DNA of 64,000 nt from Phocoena phocoena. Lineage: Eukaryota; Chordata; Mammalia; Artiodactyla; Phocoenidae. The notes under the pieces are model-generated. The model worked only from the letters and a program-made list of their open reading frames with translations. It had not been told where the DNA came from and made no database searches. Made by a program: the position numbers and the translations under genes. How positions within the stretch are numbered: position 1 is the first letter of the stretch; the number at the start of each line of letters is the position of its first letter. Shown in pieces: positions 46,478 through 57,880 of this stretch. The stretch is from positions 1,899,001-1,963,000 of the forward strand of contig NC_089230.1 in NCBI RefSeq assembly GCF_963924675.1, in the 5' to 3' direction.

Positions 46478-46824
46478 GTAAGTTCAGCCTCTCTAATAAA
46501 ATTAGTGAACTGGGAGAGGATAAACATTTAAATATTGGCTTTAAGGCACACCACTCTCCAACAAAGGTGTCAGTATTTTCTTTAGCATTAAGAAAGACAT
46601 TTCAGTTATTAAGGCAAGGATGAAGAAAGTTTTCAGACATATATTCTTGAAGGTGGGAACTTCCCTGAGAATTCTATTTAAAATTTCAAAGCAGTCCCCA
46701 CTGTCCCCAGAACTCCTGAACCCTCTTCCCTGCTCTGTTTTTCCCCCATAGCTCTTATCAGCTTTAAACAGGTATCATTTTCTTCTTTTGCTATGTTTAT
46801 TATTTATTTTCTTTCCTCTACTCT

Positions 46825-46975
46825 GTAAAAGCCCCTTCAGGGCAGAGGTTTTTGTTAACTTTATTGTCGATTTTGATCACTGATGTATCCCATGTACCTA
46901 AAATGTCACTCGCCCCTGGTGGGTGCTCCGCAAATATCTCTTCAGTGAACGAACACAGAAAACAAATAAATGAAA
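46825..46975 (+). mobile_element. L2 LINE 3' fragment
   Basis: AAAGCCCCTTCAGGGCAGAGG ... CACTGATGTATCCCATGTACC ... GGTGGGTGCTCCGCAAATATC is the L2 3' end in sense. Confidence 0.75.
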
Positions 46976-47551
46976 CTATGAAGGGAAAGTAGAAGATTAT
47001 ATTCAAGGGAAGAAATAAGATATGAAATTTGAAATGAAAGCACACAGTAGCTGTTCCAAGAGGAAAAACTACCAGCTTGCCTAATAAGTTAGGTGAAGAT
47101 GCACTTGTGGTTTAATGAAAAGCGTGAAAAAATAAAATGAAATGTTAAGGTTTTTAAATTTTGGAATTCTGAAACCAGGTCAGATGACATGTGTGAAGTT
47201 CCGTGGAGAAAGGAAATTCAGCCCGCTAGTGAATGTGATAATCCAAGAACCAATTTTCAAGATTTCGTTTAATAGCAGATACTGAACACGCGAAAATGTC
47301 AGACAGTGTTCTTTGAGCTGGAGTGTTTACACGTAATGGGCGTTAGTGCTGCAAATGCTCACACAGGCTTCTGTCCTATGAACCACGTCAAAGATGTTAA
47401 AAGGACTAAAGTCGCCTAATGACGGTGTAATTAAAAGGGAAGCCAGAAGGATTTTGGGGTTCCCATGTCAATTGTGGCTCAGTCAGAGGCATCTTATAGG
47501 GAGGGACAGCTCTGTCAAATAAAAGTCACACCCAAGTTTTTAGATGTCTGT
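46976..47551. other. Intergenic, nothing recognised
   Basis: AT-rich; no recognisable content. Confidence 0.5.
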
Positions 47552-47552
47552 T

Positions 47553-47944
47553 TTTTTTTCTTTTTTTAAAAAATAAATAAATTTATTTATTTATTTTTGG
47601 CTGTGTTGGGTCTTCATTGCGGGCTTCTCATTGCGGTGGCTTCTCTTTGTTGCGGAGCGTGGGCTCTAGGCACACGTGCTTTGGTAGCTGTAGCACACGG
47701 GCTTAGTAGTTGTGCCTCGTGGGCTCTAGAGCACAGGCTTGGTAGTTGTGGCACACAGGCTCAGGAGTTGCGGCACGTGGGCTCAGTAGTTGTGGCTCGC
47801 AGGCTCTAGAGCACAGCCTCCGTAGTTGTGGTGCACGGGCTTTGCTGCTCCACGGCATGTGGGAATCTTCCTGGACCAGGGCTCGAACCCGTGTCCCCTG
47901 CATTGGCAGGCGGATTCTTAACCACTGCTCCACCAGGGAAGTCC
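47553..47944 (-). mobile_element. CHR-1-like long SINE
   Basis: T-rich tail complement with (ATTT)n, GGCTGTGTTGGGTCTTCATTG, several GTAGTTGTGG and GGGCTCTAGAGCACAGGC blocks, and a head ending CCACCAGGGAAGTCC. Possible duplication TTAGATGTCTGTT / CTAGGTGTCTGTT. Confidence 0.93.
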
Positions 47945-50900
47945 TAGGTGTCTGTTGATGATTTGGAAATTATTAGGTTGGATAAACAACTTGTGCTACA
48001 ATTCCTACATCTTGGTAAATGGTTTCATATATAAAGGTGTTGACGTGATAATTATGTAGTTTAGAGAATGAAGGGGAAGATATTGTATCATTTTAAAGTA
48101 TATATTGGTTTACACATTAAATTGGTTTACCGTTCAGTTAACTGCTTTGATGCTTCCCCACTGCAGAGTGTCTAAATGGACGGGACCAGGAGGAATGGTT
48201 TATAACAATTGATGGGCAGGCCTTCATCCTTTCTGAAGATGCTCCATGCTCAGGGACCCCTACGTGCCTGTGAGGGGCCGGATGAATGACAGATCCCACA
48301 GAGGGTAGCAGAACAATGAGGAGGCCGAAGTCGTTTGCTCTGGGATGTTCAGGCTTGAGGTGAGGGTGGTATCTGTGTACGCGGTGGTCAGGATTTGAGC
48401 ACCTGGAGAGGAGAGCAAAGGCTGGTCCTGTGAATGGGGCTGGGGGCAGGGAAGCTGGGGCTGCTGGAGCATTGGCCCAGAGGGCGTGCAGACAGCACTC
48501 TCAGGACCGGGGCCCTGGCTTGAAGGAGTGCTGTGTATCAGGAGGCTGGGTGGGCAGAGAGAATGAAGACCACGCTCGGGGGCTTGGATCTGGTCTCATA
48601 GGCAGAGAGACTGGGGGAGGAGGGGCGATGTGTAAAAGAGGTGCTGGGAACGTGGGGTCCGAGTGGAGAGGCTCTGCGGAAACGAGGAAAGGGGCAGGGG
48701 CCCTCGTGCCGAAGAGGACAGGTCTTCAGAAGCCGCGGGAAGAGAGCTTGGGTGGAGGAGGGACCATGGCCTTCCTGGCTGTCCCACCATGGAAGCTCCA
48801 TTCTCACCTCCATGATGAGCGTCCTGCACACCTCGGTCCCGACCCCGGGGGACAATCCCTGTCTTCTGAGAGAGTCGTATTCTCGGGTAACAGGAGGCAA
48901 AGCCACAGTTCCGGGCGTCGACGCCCTCTTCCTCTCTAGGGACCACATTTGGACGATTCCACCTCCCACTGGGAAGTGCTGTCCTGGCAGGACCATGGGA
49001 TGGAGGGCGAGGAAGGGCGGCTGAACATCAACAACTGTGGGCAGGACAGTCGGGGTGTCCTTCCTGGGAGGGCATCGCGTCCTTCCTCTCAAGCGGGGTC
49101 GTCGTTGGAGCCCGGCCCGTCTGTGGACTTCGGTTAGAAGACCTGCTTCTGGGGTCCTGGCGGCTCGCCTCTTCCTGTGCGTGGCTCTGCTCGGCCACCA
49201 GGCGCTCCCCGGGAGCCTGGGGACAGGTGACACGGGCCCGTGTGTGGTTATCAGGTGCAAAAACGGGGACTAACTGTTTCAGGGCAAAATGTTTCACTGA
49301 AATGGAGGAAAGCGTGTCTCATGCATATTTAGGAATAATGCTGTGTGGGGGAGCCACGCCAGACATATTTCTTATGTTGCAACCCATGTGTTAAAATGAG
49401 CCTAATTCTGCATTTCTCGAGTCCACATTTGGTCATTCATTCTGTTTCTTCAGCTAAAACTTGGTCCCTGTATGAAACTAAGTAGAACCTTGATGTACTA
49501 TTCTGATGATCACAGAGAGGGATTGAGTACTGAGAGATGTTATCTCCTGAAAACGAAGGCTATTTTACAGAAAATGATAGCAGCGCCATCTCCCCGAGGA
49601 GCCTTTCAAATACATCCAAGTACTAATTACAGAGTCATAACCTGAGGAAGAAGAGAAAGGAATCTGGAAAACTCCCATGTGCATTTTTAGACGATTCTGA
49701 CAAACTAGAGAGGAAATAACTGGCCACCGAAGGTGCCGGGGTCAAGGACGAAGCCGCCAAGATGAAGCCAGCATCTCTCACGCCTGCATCACACCCGGGC
49801 CTGTGGGGATGTTTCCCCAGGCCTATTCCCTCGAACGCTCTGCGCAACCCCACACGGTTAGTTGAATACTGGAGAGCCTTTCACAACACCCTCAGGGACC
49901 ACTTTGGAGAAAAGTCCAGGGAGCTCTGAGCGGCTGACGTGTGCTGGTCGGGCCCTCCGTGGTCCTTTCTGCGTGAACGATGCCACCTCCGCCCCTTGAC
50001 TGGACCAAGGATGTGTGCCCAGGTGGGGTCTGCTCAGGAGGGAGACCACAGGCCCCAGGGCGACTTGCTGTGAAGGTCAGGTGGCTGGTGACCAAGCAAC
50101 CCTGTCAGATCTGTTCTGGGAAGTCGCGCCTTCCCTCCAGGCCGGCCCCTGTGTGTCGGCCTCTCCACGGGGCGGCCGAGCACAGCCCCGTCTCAGAAGG
50201 GAGACCCCACCGGCGGGAGGGCCCTGAGCCATCTCTAGCTTCCGGCTACCCTGGCGATAACTGCCAGGATCCGGGAGCGCCTGGGGACAGCGCGGCCCTG
50301 CAGGCTGACGAGCCGACGGAGGCAAGGTCCTCAGAAGTGGCCGCGGGGAGCACTCAGCCGGCAGCTACCACTAAAGAAAATAAACAAGACGGCTGCTGGA
50401 TCCACGGGCACTGTGTGCGTAAACACCACACTGCTGTGGGGAAGGTGTCGTCCTCCCCAGTGCTCAGTCTTGACCTGAGCTCCCGGGCGGTGAAGCAGCT
50501 GGTTCAAGACGCTTAGGCTGACTTCGAAGAACGTGAACCCAGCGAAGCTGGAAGTACCAACCTGCCTGCCTCTAATGGGCCTGGTGGGAACCTCATCAAC
50601 TCCGCCGGCCCGGGTGGGAAAGCAAGGGTGTGTTCACGGGGGTCTACACGTGTGCCATAGGTGCCAGCGACGCTCAGGTCACAGCCGGGTCACTGGGGAA
50701 AGTTGGCTTAAGATGAGTTACAATCTGAGGTTGTGGACATCAGATTGATGGAACCAGGTCACCAAAAATGGTAGTCGAATCAGTGAGATGGAGATCAAAT
50801 CCGTCCACTGCAGAGCAGGCAGTTGGCTCCCGGGCCTCCCTGGGTGGGTGGGGATGGGGGGTTGGAGTGGGAAAGCAGGGGATGAACACGTGGTTCGTGA

Positions 50901-51655
50901 ACGAATGGCACAGTCGGATCTGAGGAGGACGTCCCGGTGGCTTCGCGGGGTGCCTGTCCAGGTGCTTTCCCCCCCACCGAGGGACGTGTCCCGTTTCTCA
51001 CCGGCCTGCGTCGGGTGGGGACTCAGAAGCATGTTCCCTGTGTCCTCACAACCCTCGGGCCCTCGGTCTCTGGCTGGAGGAACACAGGAGGAGGACGGGA
51101 CCCCCCTCCAGCCCTCCTCCCCCGCCAGAAGCGCAGAAACCTGGCCGAGGTAGGGCAATCAGGAAGCCCCCGCCCACCCGAGCACCATTTCCCTCCTGGA
51201 ATCCGCGCTTACCCTGAAGAGCCCCGTCCAATCCCCGTGAAAATTCCCATAGAAAAGTTCCATTCAGTTTGACTGGGTTTTCATGCACAAACTATGCCTC
51301 TTAATTGAGGCCAAGGTGTGCCTTTCAGTCTTGTTTTCTGTCCCGGCTGCTACCGCATGATTTGGAGCCTGGAGGACGAGATTTTCCTCCCAGAGACTGA
51401 TTTTATGATTAAGTCAAATGTCACGGGCCGGTGAATTTCTTTGAAGATGGCTACGTTTGAGGTAACTAACATAGAATTAGAAATCCACTGGGATGGCGCA
51501 TAAATCCAACTGGGAGTTCTGCCAGGATTCAAAGCACAGCATCTTAGAAATCTGTTGGCAGCAGTACGCTCTGCTCTACTCCCTGCCTGCAGCCGAGTAA
51601 CAAAAATTGCAAGGACCTCAGCAGGCAGATTCTTTCCGTGTCAAGCAGCGGATCA
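47945..51655. other. Intergenic, no gene supported
   Basis: GC-moderate to GC-rich unique sequence. Long overlapping frames, for example 48538-49260 minus (240 codons) and 49980-50516 plus (178 codons), have no recognisable domain or consistent splice signals and are shadowed by other frames. Confidence 0.5.
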
Positions 51656-51659
51656 GCGT

Positions 51660-51855
51660 GGCACAGGAGCCGTCTCACCCTGGGCTTCCCTCCATGTGGA
51701 GAGGCGAGCTCAGCTGCTTCCTCTCCATCCTTCAGGTTGAGTTCAGATGCCGCCTCTTCCAGGAAGGCTGTCCTTCCCAGACCTGCGGACGCCCTGGCGT
51801 CCATCACAAGCCTTACAGTCCACGTGCAGTCGGAGCTGCTCCACAGCCTTGCCAG
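51660..51855 (+). mobile_element. L2 LINE fragment
   Basis: CTTCAGGTTGAGTTCAGATGCC followed by CCTCTTCCAGGAAGGCTGTCC is characteristic of L2 3' regions. Confidence 0.65.
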
Positions 51856-51885
51856 GTAGGCACAATTTTCCTAATATTTTCTCTT

Positions 51886-51998
51886 TTTTTGGCCACACCA
51901 CGAGGCTTGCGGATCTTTGTTCCCTGACCAGGGATTGAACCCATGCCCCCTGCCGTGGAAGCGCGGACTCCTAACCACTGGACTGCCAGGGAAGTCCC
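51886..51998 (-). mobile_element. Short tRNA-derived SINE
   Basis: TTTTTGGCCACACCACGAGG ... GGGATTGAACCCATGCCCCC ... CCACTGGACTGCCAGGGAAGTCCC, the complement of a short tRNA-Glu-type SINE. Confidence 0.9.
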
Positions 51999-52134
51999 GT
52001 ATCCTATTACTTCCATTTTATGCCCGAGGCACTCAAGTAGTGGGGAAGGTAACTCTAGCAAGGCTGCACGACTCGGAAGTGCAAAGTTGGCTTGCCGACC
52101 TGCTCTGTTTGCCTCCTGAGTGCGGGCTTATTTT

Positions 52135-52673
52135 GTTTTTTAATTTTATTGAAGTCTAGTGGATTTACGTGTTGTGTTTCATTTCTGCTGTACAGCAAAG
52201 TGACTCAGCTATACATATCTGTGTTCTTTTCCATTATGGTTTATCACTGGATATTGAATAGAGCTCCCTATGCTCTACAGTAGGACCTTGTTGTTTATCC
52301 ATCCTATATGTAATAGTTTGCATCCGCTAATCCCAAACTCCCAATCCATCCCTCCCTCACCCCTCCGCCTTGGCAACCACAAGTCTCTCCTCTGTCTGTG
52401 AGTCTGTTTTTGTTTCTTAGATATGTTTATTTGGGTAGTATTTTAGATTCCACATACAAGTGATATCACATGGTATCTGGCTTTCTCTTTCTGACTTACT
52501 TCGCTTAGTATGATAATCTCTAGGTCCCTCCATGTTGCTGCAGATGGCGTAATTTCATTCTTTTTATGGCTGAGTAATACTCCACTGCGTGTATGTGTCA
52601 CATCTTCTCTAGCCACTCATCTGTCGGTGGGCATTTAGGTTGTTTCCAGGTCTTGGCTATTGTAAATAGCGCT
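52135..52673 (-). mobile_element. 5'-truncated L1 with perfect target-site duplication
   Basis: About 540 bp of L1 3' end in antisense (TTTTATTGAAGTCTAGTGG ... CTGTACAGCAAAGTGACTC ... GCTGAGTAATACTCCACTGC ... GTCTTGGCTATTGTAAATAGC). An exact 17-bp duplication GAGTGCGGGCTTATTTT lies at 52118-52134 and 52674-52690. Low divergence marks a comparatively young insertion. Confidence 0.95.
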
Positions 52674-52690
52674 GAGTGCGGGCTTATTTT

Positions 52691-53245
52691 ATACTAGTGG
52701 GTTTCAACGTTTTTTCAAGGCATGGAACTGTCTCTTCAAATAAGGTTGGAATGGAAATCCAACGTATCAATGCGGGAGCAGAGGAGCTCTGGTGAGCTGG
52801 GGGTGGGTGGAGCTCCGGAAGCAAGCCCTCCCTCTCTTCCGTTGCAGTTCCTTGTGGAAACCCCAGGGTTTGAACCCCTTTCGACAGCAGCGAGCTGAAG
52901 GTCCTGGGGTGGCAGGGGAGGTGTGGCTCGGGGCTCAACAGCTCATGGCTGAAACCGGCCCAATGAGGTTGACACAGCTCTACCCGCTTGGAAGCTGGGT
53001 TCTAGTCACATTCTTGGCTGCTCTGGGGAGAGTGTCATGGACCACTCCCGACTGGCCAGGGGGGTGGTCTGCATCCTTTATTCAGTCTTGATGTCCCTCA
53101 CTCTCAAGAAGTAGGGGGAATCATCTTGCTGTTGTCATCCACAGTTGTGCACGTAAAACTGAATATTTAAGGCCTTAAGAACAGAACCTGAGTTTTATAA
53201 AATGACTTGATTTATTAAAGCGCTGGGGCGTAAGGGTGCCATAAA
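52691..53245. other. Intergenic, nothing recognised
   Basis: Unique-looking sequence. Confidence 0.5.
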
Positions 53246-53249
53246 CCTT

Positions 53250-53385
53250 TCTACTCTGTGCCTCAGGCTCTGTACTAGGCGTGAGCAGAGTCCGTCTCAG
53301 AGGGCTGCCCTGAGCACAAAATGAGTGGCTGCAGCTAAAGGCTTTAGAACAGAGTCCGGCGCCCAGTGGGCACTTTTATTAGGGA
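53250..53385 (+). mobile_element. MIR fragment
   Basis: TCTACTCTGTGCCTCAGGCTC ... CTTTAGAACAGAGTCCGGCGCC follows the MIR 3' half in sense. Confidence 0.6.
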
Positions 53386-53715
53386 GGCTGCAAGAAGCCA
53401 CAGAATCCGGCAACCCCAAGGTGTCAGTTTCTGCTCCTTCTACACGTCCACTTGGCATCTGCTGTGAGTCCTCTGGGTTTGCATTATCTTCGTTCTGGGC
53501 CCAGGATGCCAGAATCAGTGGCCAGAGGAAAGGTATTTGAGTGCTGGAGGGTCTCATGGTACCAGTGAGCAGCCTTAGCTGCCGTCTCTGCACTGAATCA
53601 ACGTGAGCTGTTGTTCAGAAAAGCATAGCTAAGCAAGCGCTCACCGAACGGGAGAATGAGGGTCTTGAGATACGTAATATATAATATGGTTGTGATAAAT
53701 AGTGACCTTGCTTTT

Positions 53716-53937
53716 TCGGGGTATTTTTTGGGTTTTTTTTTTTTTGCGGTACGCGGGCCTCTCACTGTTGTGGCCTCTCCCGTTGCGGAGCACAGGCTCC
53801 GGACGCTCAGGCTCAGTGGCCATGGCTCACGGGCCCAGCTGCTCCGCGGCATGTGGGATCCTCCCGGACCAGGGCACGAACCCGTGTCCCCTGCATCGGC
53901 AGGCGGACTGTCAACCACTGCGCCACCAGGGAAGCCC
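53716..53937 (-). mobile_element. CHR-2-like SINE
   Basis: T-rich tail, GCGGTACGCGGGCCTCTCACTG, CHR-2 body, and CCACCAGGGAAGCCC. Duplication ATAGTGACCTTG (from 53699) / ATAGCGACCTTG (from 53938), one mismatch. Between the duplication and the poly-T there is an extra short segment CGGGGTATTTTTTGGG. Confidence 0.94.
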
Positions 53938-53954
53938 ATAGCGACCTTGTTTTA

Positions 53955-54855
53955 AAATCAGAAGGAAAAGCAAGATTACTTTTCATTTCTTTCATTCTAA
54001 TTTTTGTCCTTCAACTTTGTCCCATAGGTAGCAACATTACAGAAGCTTAAGGTCGATCAAGGCCAGTCCAAAGAAACGAAAGGTGAGCAGACCTTTACAG
54101 AACTCAATTTTAAGATTGTGTTTATTGGCTGTATTGAAAGCCCCCAACAACTGTGCATATTATCTATTGATCAAAGTTGTTTCCTCTCTTTTGCACCAGA
54201 TGGAAACACAAAGACTCCTTTATGAGCTGGCACTCACGCTGTCTCCTGGCAGTCGCTTGTGTGCTGACATTTGAATTTACGCTGGTGGTAACAAGATTGA
54301 GAAATAGCTCATAGTCCATCGTTATATTTACAACAGAGCTTGTCCCGAGAATGGGAGTTTCACTTGTCATGGAATACGATGCCAAGATTGTGGAAAATTA
54401 GATGTGTTTTGTTATAATTTCACCAATCAATGCAGTCGACCCCTTAGGTCACTCTGGTCCTGGTAATTGATGACCAAATGTCTAATTGGTTTCCTTCCAT
54501 AAATGAAGTTTATGCTTTGGCAAAAACGCAGTGTTGTCCAGAACTAAGGTGAAGCTTGGGGGATGAGAAGAAAGGCTTTCCTGGGGGAGTGTAAGGATGG
54601 TGTGAAGTGCAGAGATAACAGGTAGAATGAGGGTGAGGATGGGCCTAGAGGGGGGTCAATAGGGAAGACACCTGGGGAAGCTTTCCTCCTGGGCCGCAGA
54701 AGAATGCCCACCAGACCTCAGCCTCTGTTTCGTGTTTTCTCCATGTGTGTAGACTAACACATGTGATAATACAGACAATAGGCATGTCATCTCCTTTTCC
54801 TCCCTCTGTCATCTTGTTTGGACTCCTGCCTAACCAGTATCCTATAAGACTTGTT
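53955..54855. other. Intergenic, nothing recognised
   Basis: Short frames only. Confidence 0.5.
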
Positions 54856-54875
54856 GGTGATAGATACATATATAG

Positions 54876-55150
54876 ATGGTTGGATGGACGGAGAGACGGA
54901 CAGATGGATGGATGAATGGATGGTTGGATGCGTGGATGGATGGACAGGCAAACAGATGGAAAGATGGATTAACGGATGGATAAATGGACAGGGGGATGGA
55001 TGGTTGAATGGAGGGATGGATGGTGGGATGGATGGATGGTGGGAAGGATGGATATACAAATGGATGGATGGATGGATGTGTGGACAGGTGGACAGCTGAC
55101 TGGATGGGTGGGCAGATGGATGGTCGGGTGGATGGATGGACAGCTGGACA
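54876..55150. repeat. (GGAT)n-based minisatellite
   Basis: Interrupted TGGATGGA/GACGGACAGATGG units over about 275 bp. It gives Trp/Met/Asp/Gly-rich frames on one strand and His/Pro/Ser/Ile-rich frames on the other, all repeat artefacts. Confidence 0.92.
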
Positions 55151-55185
55151 CAGAGTAGATAGCCGTAACCTAGTGTTTTGGCTTA

Positions 55186-55390
55186 AGGGAGGCAGTATAG
55201 CCTGGAGGTTAAGAGCAAGCCCTGTGGAGCCACACTGCCTGTGTTTAATTCCCAGGGACCAATATACTCACCATGGCCTTGGGGGGCTTTGTAACTGCCC
55301 AGTCTTCTCAACTGTGGAATGTGAATAAAAACAGGGCTGTTGTGAGGATTAAGTGAGGTAATACACGAGAGCATGTGGAACGGCCTGCTG
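55186..55390 (+). mobile_element. MIR SINE
   Basis: GGCAGTATAGCCTGGAGGTTAAGAGC ... GGAGCCACACTGCCTGTG ... TTGTGAGGATTAAGTGAGGTAATAC: near full-length MIR in sense. Confidence 0.88.
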
Positions 55391-56206
55391 TCCATTTAGG
55401 ACGATTAACTAAGTGGCAGAGCCTCCCAGCCCCTCGACTTCTTTGTGTCAGCTGGGCTGGAGAAAAACTGTGCAAACTCCACTCAGGGAACAGATCACAG
55501 TGACTCTGGACAGAGGGGTTGGGAAACCAGGGATGGAGCCCAAACTTCTCCTAGTTTCAAAACATTCCTCACCTTTGATCTTGGCACTTGAAGGCTGTCG
55601 GGAAGCCCGCGGAGCCCGTGGTCTCTGGCGGAGGGTGAATGGGGCTTCGGGAAACCCTCCAGCTGCCGTTCCCACCTGGGCGACTGGCTCCCACCACGCG
55701 TCCTGAGGCTCCGGGTCGGCACACGACAGGCTCTGCTCACCGGCTGTCGCTTCGCCCTGCATTCATCCATTCACCCTCTCACAGATCCTTGCTAAGCACC
55801 TACTGTATACAAGGTGCGGTTCCAGGCTCCGTCACCTCCACCCTCACCCCCTGTCGGGTCTTTTCCATAAAACCACCTCCTCCCCGCTCCGCTCTGTGCA
55901 GTCGTGACGCTCACCAGGCATTCAGGTTGGGTTTGGCAGGCATGAGTCGGGGACCCTCTCCCCCCAGAGCCATGGGGGCAGCAACCGGTAGGTGATCACC
56001 GGGGGCTCGGTCCCCTTCCTTCTCTCTCCTCCTTAACTCCAATCTCAATTTCTTCCCTTCATGCGAGCCCTTCACTGCAGAGCTGGGAGAACCTTCCCCA
56101 GGGGTGTAGGGAGTGAGATGGGCCATTACAGCACCAGGAGAGAAACTTGGACGTCCTACTGACCAGAGGATTGCTACCTTTGGGAGTGTGGTTCTCTGGT
56201 TATTTT

Positions 56207-56208
<2 letters not shown>
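55391..56208. other. Intergenic with a short L2 3' fragment
   Basis: About 55755-55835 (CATTCATCCATTCACC ... GCTAAGCACCTACTGTATAC) is L2 3'-end sequence in antisense. The rest is unrecognised. Confidence 0.5.

Positions 56209-56252
<44 letters not shown>
56209..56252. repeat. (TG)n microsatellite
   Basis: An uninterrupted run of about 21 TG units, probably polymorphic. Confidence 0.95.
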
Positions 56253-56253
<1 letters not shown>

Positions 56254-57754
56254 GGGGTTGTGTAGGACTGTGCTGAGGGATAGAATAGTAAATAGAACAG
56301 GGCTGTTTGGACCACTCAGGGTCTCCAGGATGAGGATGACCCTGTCTGGATCTGAAGCAGAGGGGCAGCTGGATGTGGAGAGGGACCCAGTGGGGCAGCA
56401 GGGAAATATTCCTGCCGGCTTGGAAATAGGAAAAGTAGCCTGCACATTAAAATGAAAATAATCTATAAAATCACAACGAATGAATCAGGGCAGAGCCATA
56501 AATATAATGAACGGGGACACGGTTTCTCCACCGACTGCAGGCCCAACTGCCCCATGTCCTGCTCCTTTGCCACCTGTGCCCAGAACGGCCTCTGTCACAC
56601 GCTCCACTGTCATCCCCAGGGCCTCAGAGGCCCAGCCGTCTCTCGGCTGTATCACTGCATCCCGCATGCCAGGGGCTCCTTGTAATGGGGCCGGGCTGGG
56701 TAGGTGGGGACTCCTTGTAATGGGGCCGTTAAATGTCTCCGGAGAGCTTTTCAAAACGCACAAGCCTACCTGCATCGCAAATGTCTCTATTTTGAACAAA
56801 TCAGCCAGCTGACCCTGCGGGAGCCCTGCCTCTACTTTCATTTGGGAACTGCTGTGGATCACGCTTCTGGGATCGGATGAGCGGCCACGCTGCACTGAAG
56901 GCCAGACCCTTCCCTGAGCACCAGGCCCACCCCGCTGCTGCCCCGGGCTGGGAGCAGCGCTTCCACCCTCCCTGGCCGGCATCGGCCCCATCTCCCTCTC
57001 TCCTGGTCTTTCCAACTCACACAGGAGTGTGCTGTTATTTCTCTCGTCTCAGGAAAAAAGCCCCAAATTCCTCTTGGCCCCAGTTCCCTGCATCTCCCGT
57101 CGGCAAACTTCTTAACGCGCTGTCTCTGTCTGACGTTTATCTCCGTCTGACATCAGAAACCCCCGCGTGCTGTCCTGCAGACCTGGTCCGCCCCACTGCT
57201 CTGTCACGGTCTTCTCCACGTTGCTTGACCCAAGGCGTAATCCCCGTCTTTTGAACTTGAATCCCGTCAGCGTCTGCCCGCCAGATCTCCCCTCCTCCGG
57301 GGCCTCCGGGCTCCTTCCCACCTCATCAGGTTCCTCCTCGGCCTCCCCTTCTGGCTGGTCCCCGACATCTGACCCTGCTGCGCTTGGCCCCGCTCTCCAT
57401 CCTCGTCTCTCTCTGCGCGGGGGGCAGCGGGGGGTCTCCTCTCCCCGATTTGAGCATCATCTCTGTGCCGCTGACACTCAAGCCAAGCTCCAGGGCAGCC
57501 CCTTCTTCGAACTGCAGACTCACCTGGGCAGCTGGGTCCTGGGTCCCTCCACTTAGAGGCCTGGTGGGCGTCTCAGGACGCATGTCCTGTCCCTCCCCAG
57601 CCTGCCCCCCGCGCCCTGCCCACCTCGGCTGGGGTGAGCCCGTGTTCCTGTTGCACAGGCCACCCCGGGCGCTAGCCAGCAACCTGACCTCCCATCCCTC
57701 ACGCCCAAGCGTCAGCAAGCGTGTTCGCTCCAGCTTCGAAGTACACCCAGAACC
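56253..57754. other. Intergenic, mostly unrecognised
   Basis: Holds a tandem 35-bp duplication (18-bp core CTCCTTGTAATGGGGCCG at 56676 and 56711). A MER5-like hAT trace may lie near 56730-56870. 56.9-57.6 kb is C-rich with open frames on both strands and no recognisable domain. Confidence 0.45.
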
Positions 57755-57880
57755 GAACCACTTGCAGGCTCTTTGTACGGATGATTGTATTTAATCTTTG
57801 AAAAATCCTTTAGGCCTGTTCCTAATTTTTCAGCTGAAGAAAGAGGCCAAGGAGGCCCATGGTGGCCCATATCCCAAGGG
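57755..57880 (-). mobile_element. Possible MIR fragment
   Basis: GTATTTAATCTTTGAAAAATCC ... TAATTTTTCAGCTGAAGAAAGAGGCC resembles the complement of the MIR centre. Confidence 0.5.

Noticed and set aside
48538..49260. Frame of 240 codons on the minus strand
   Set aside because: No recognisable domain, and it overlaps open plus-strand frames over the same bases; likely chance in stop-poor sequence.
54787..55158. Repeat-rich frames (HPSIHPS-type and DGWMDGW-type)
   Set aside because: Direct translations of the GGAT minisatellite.
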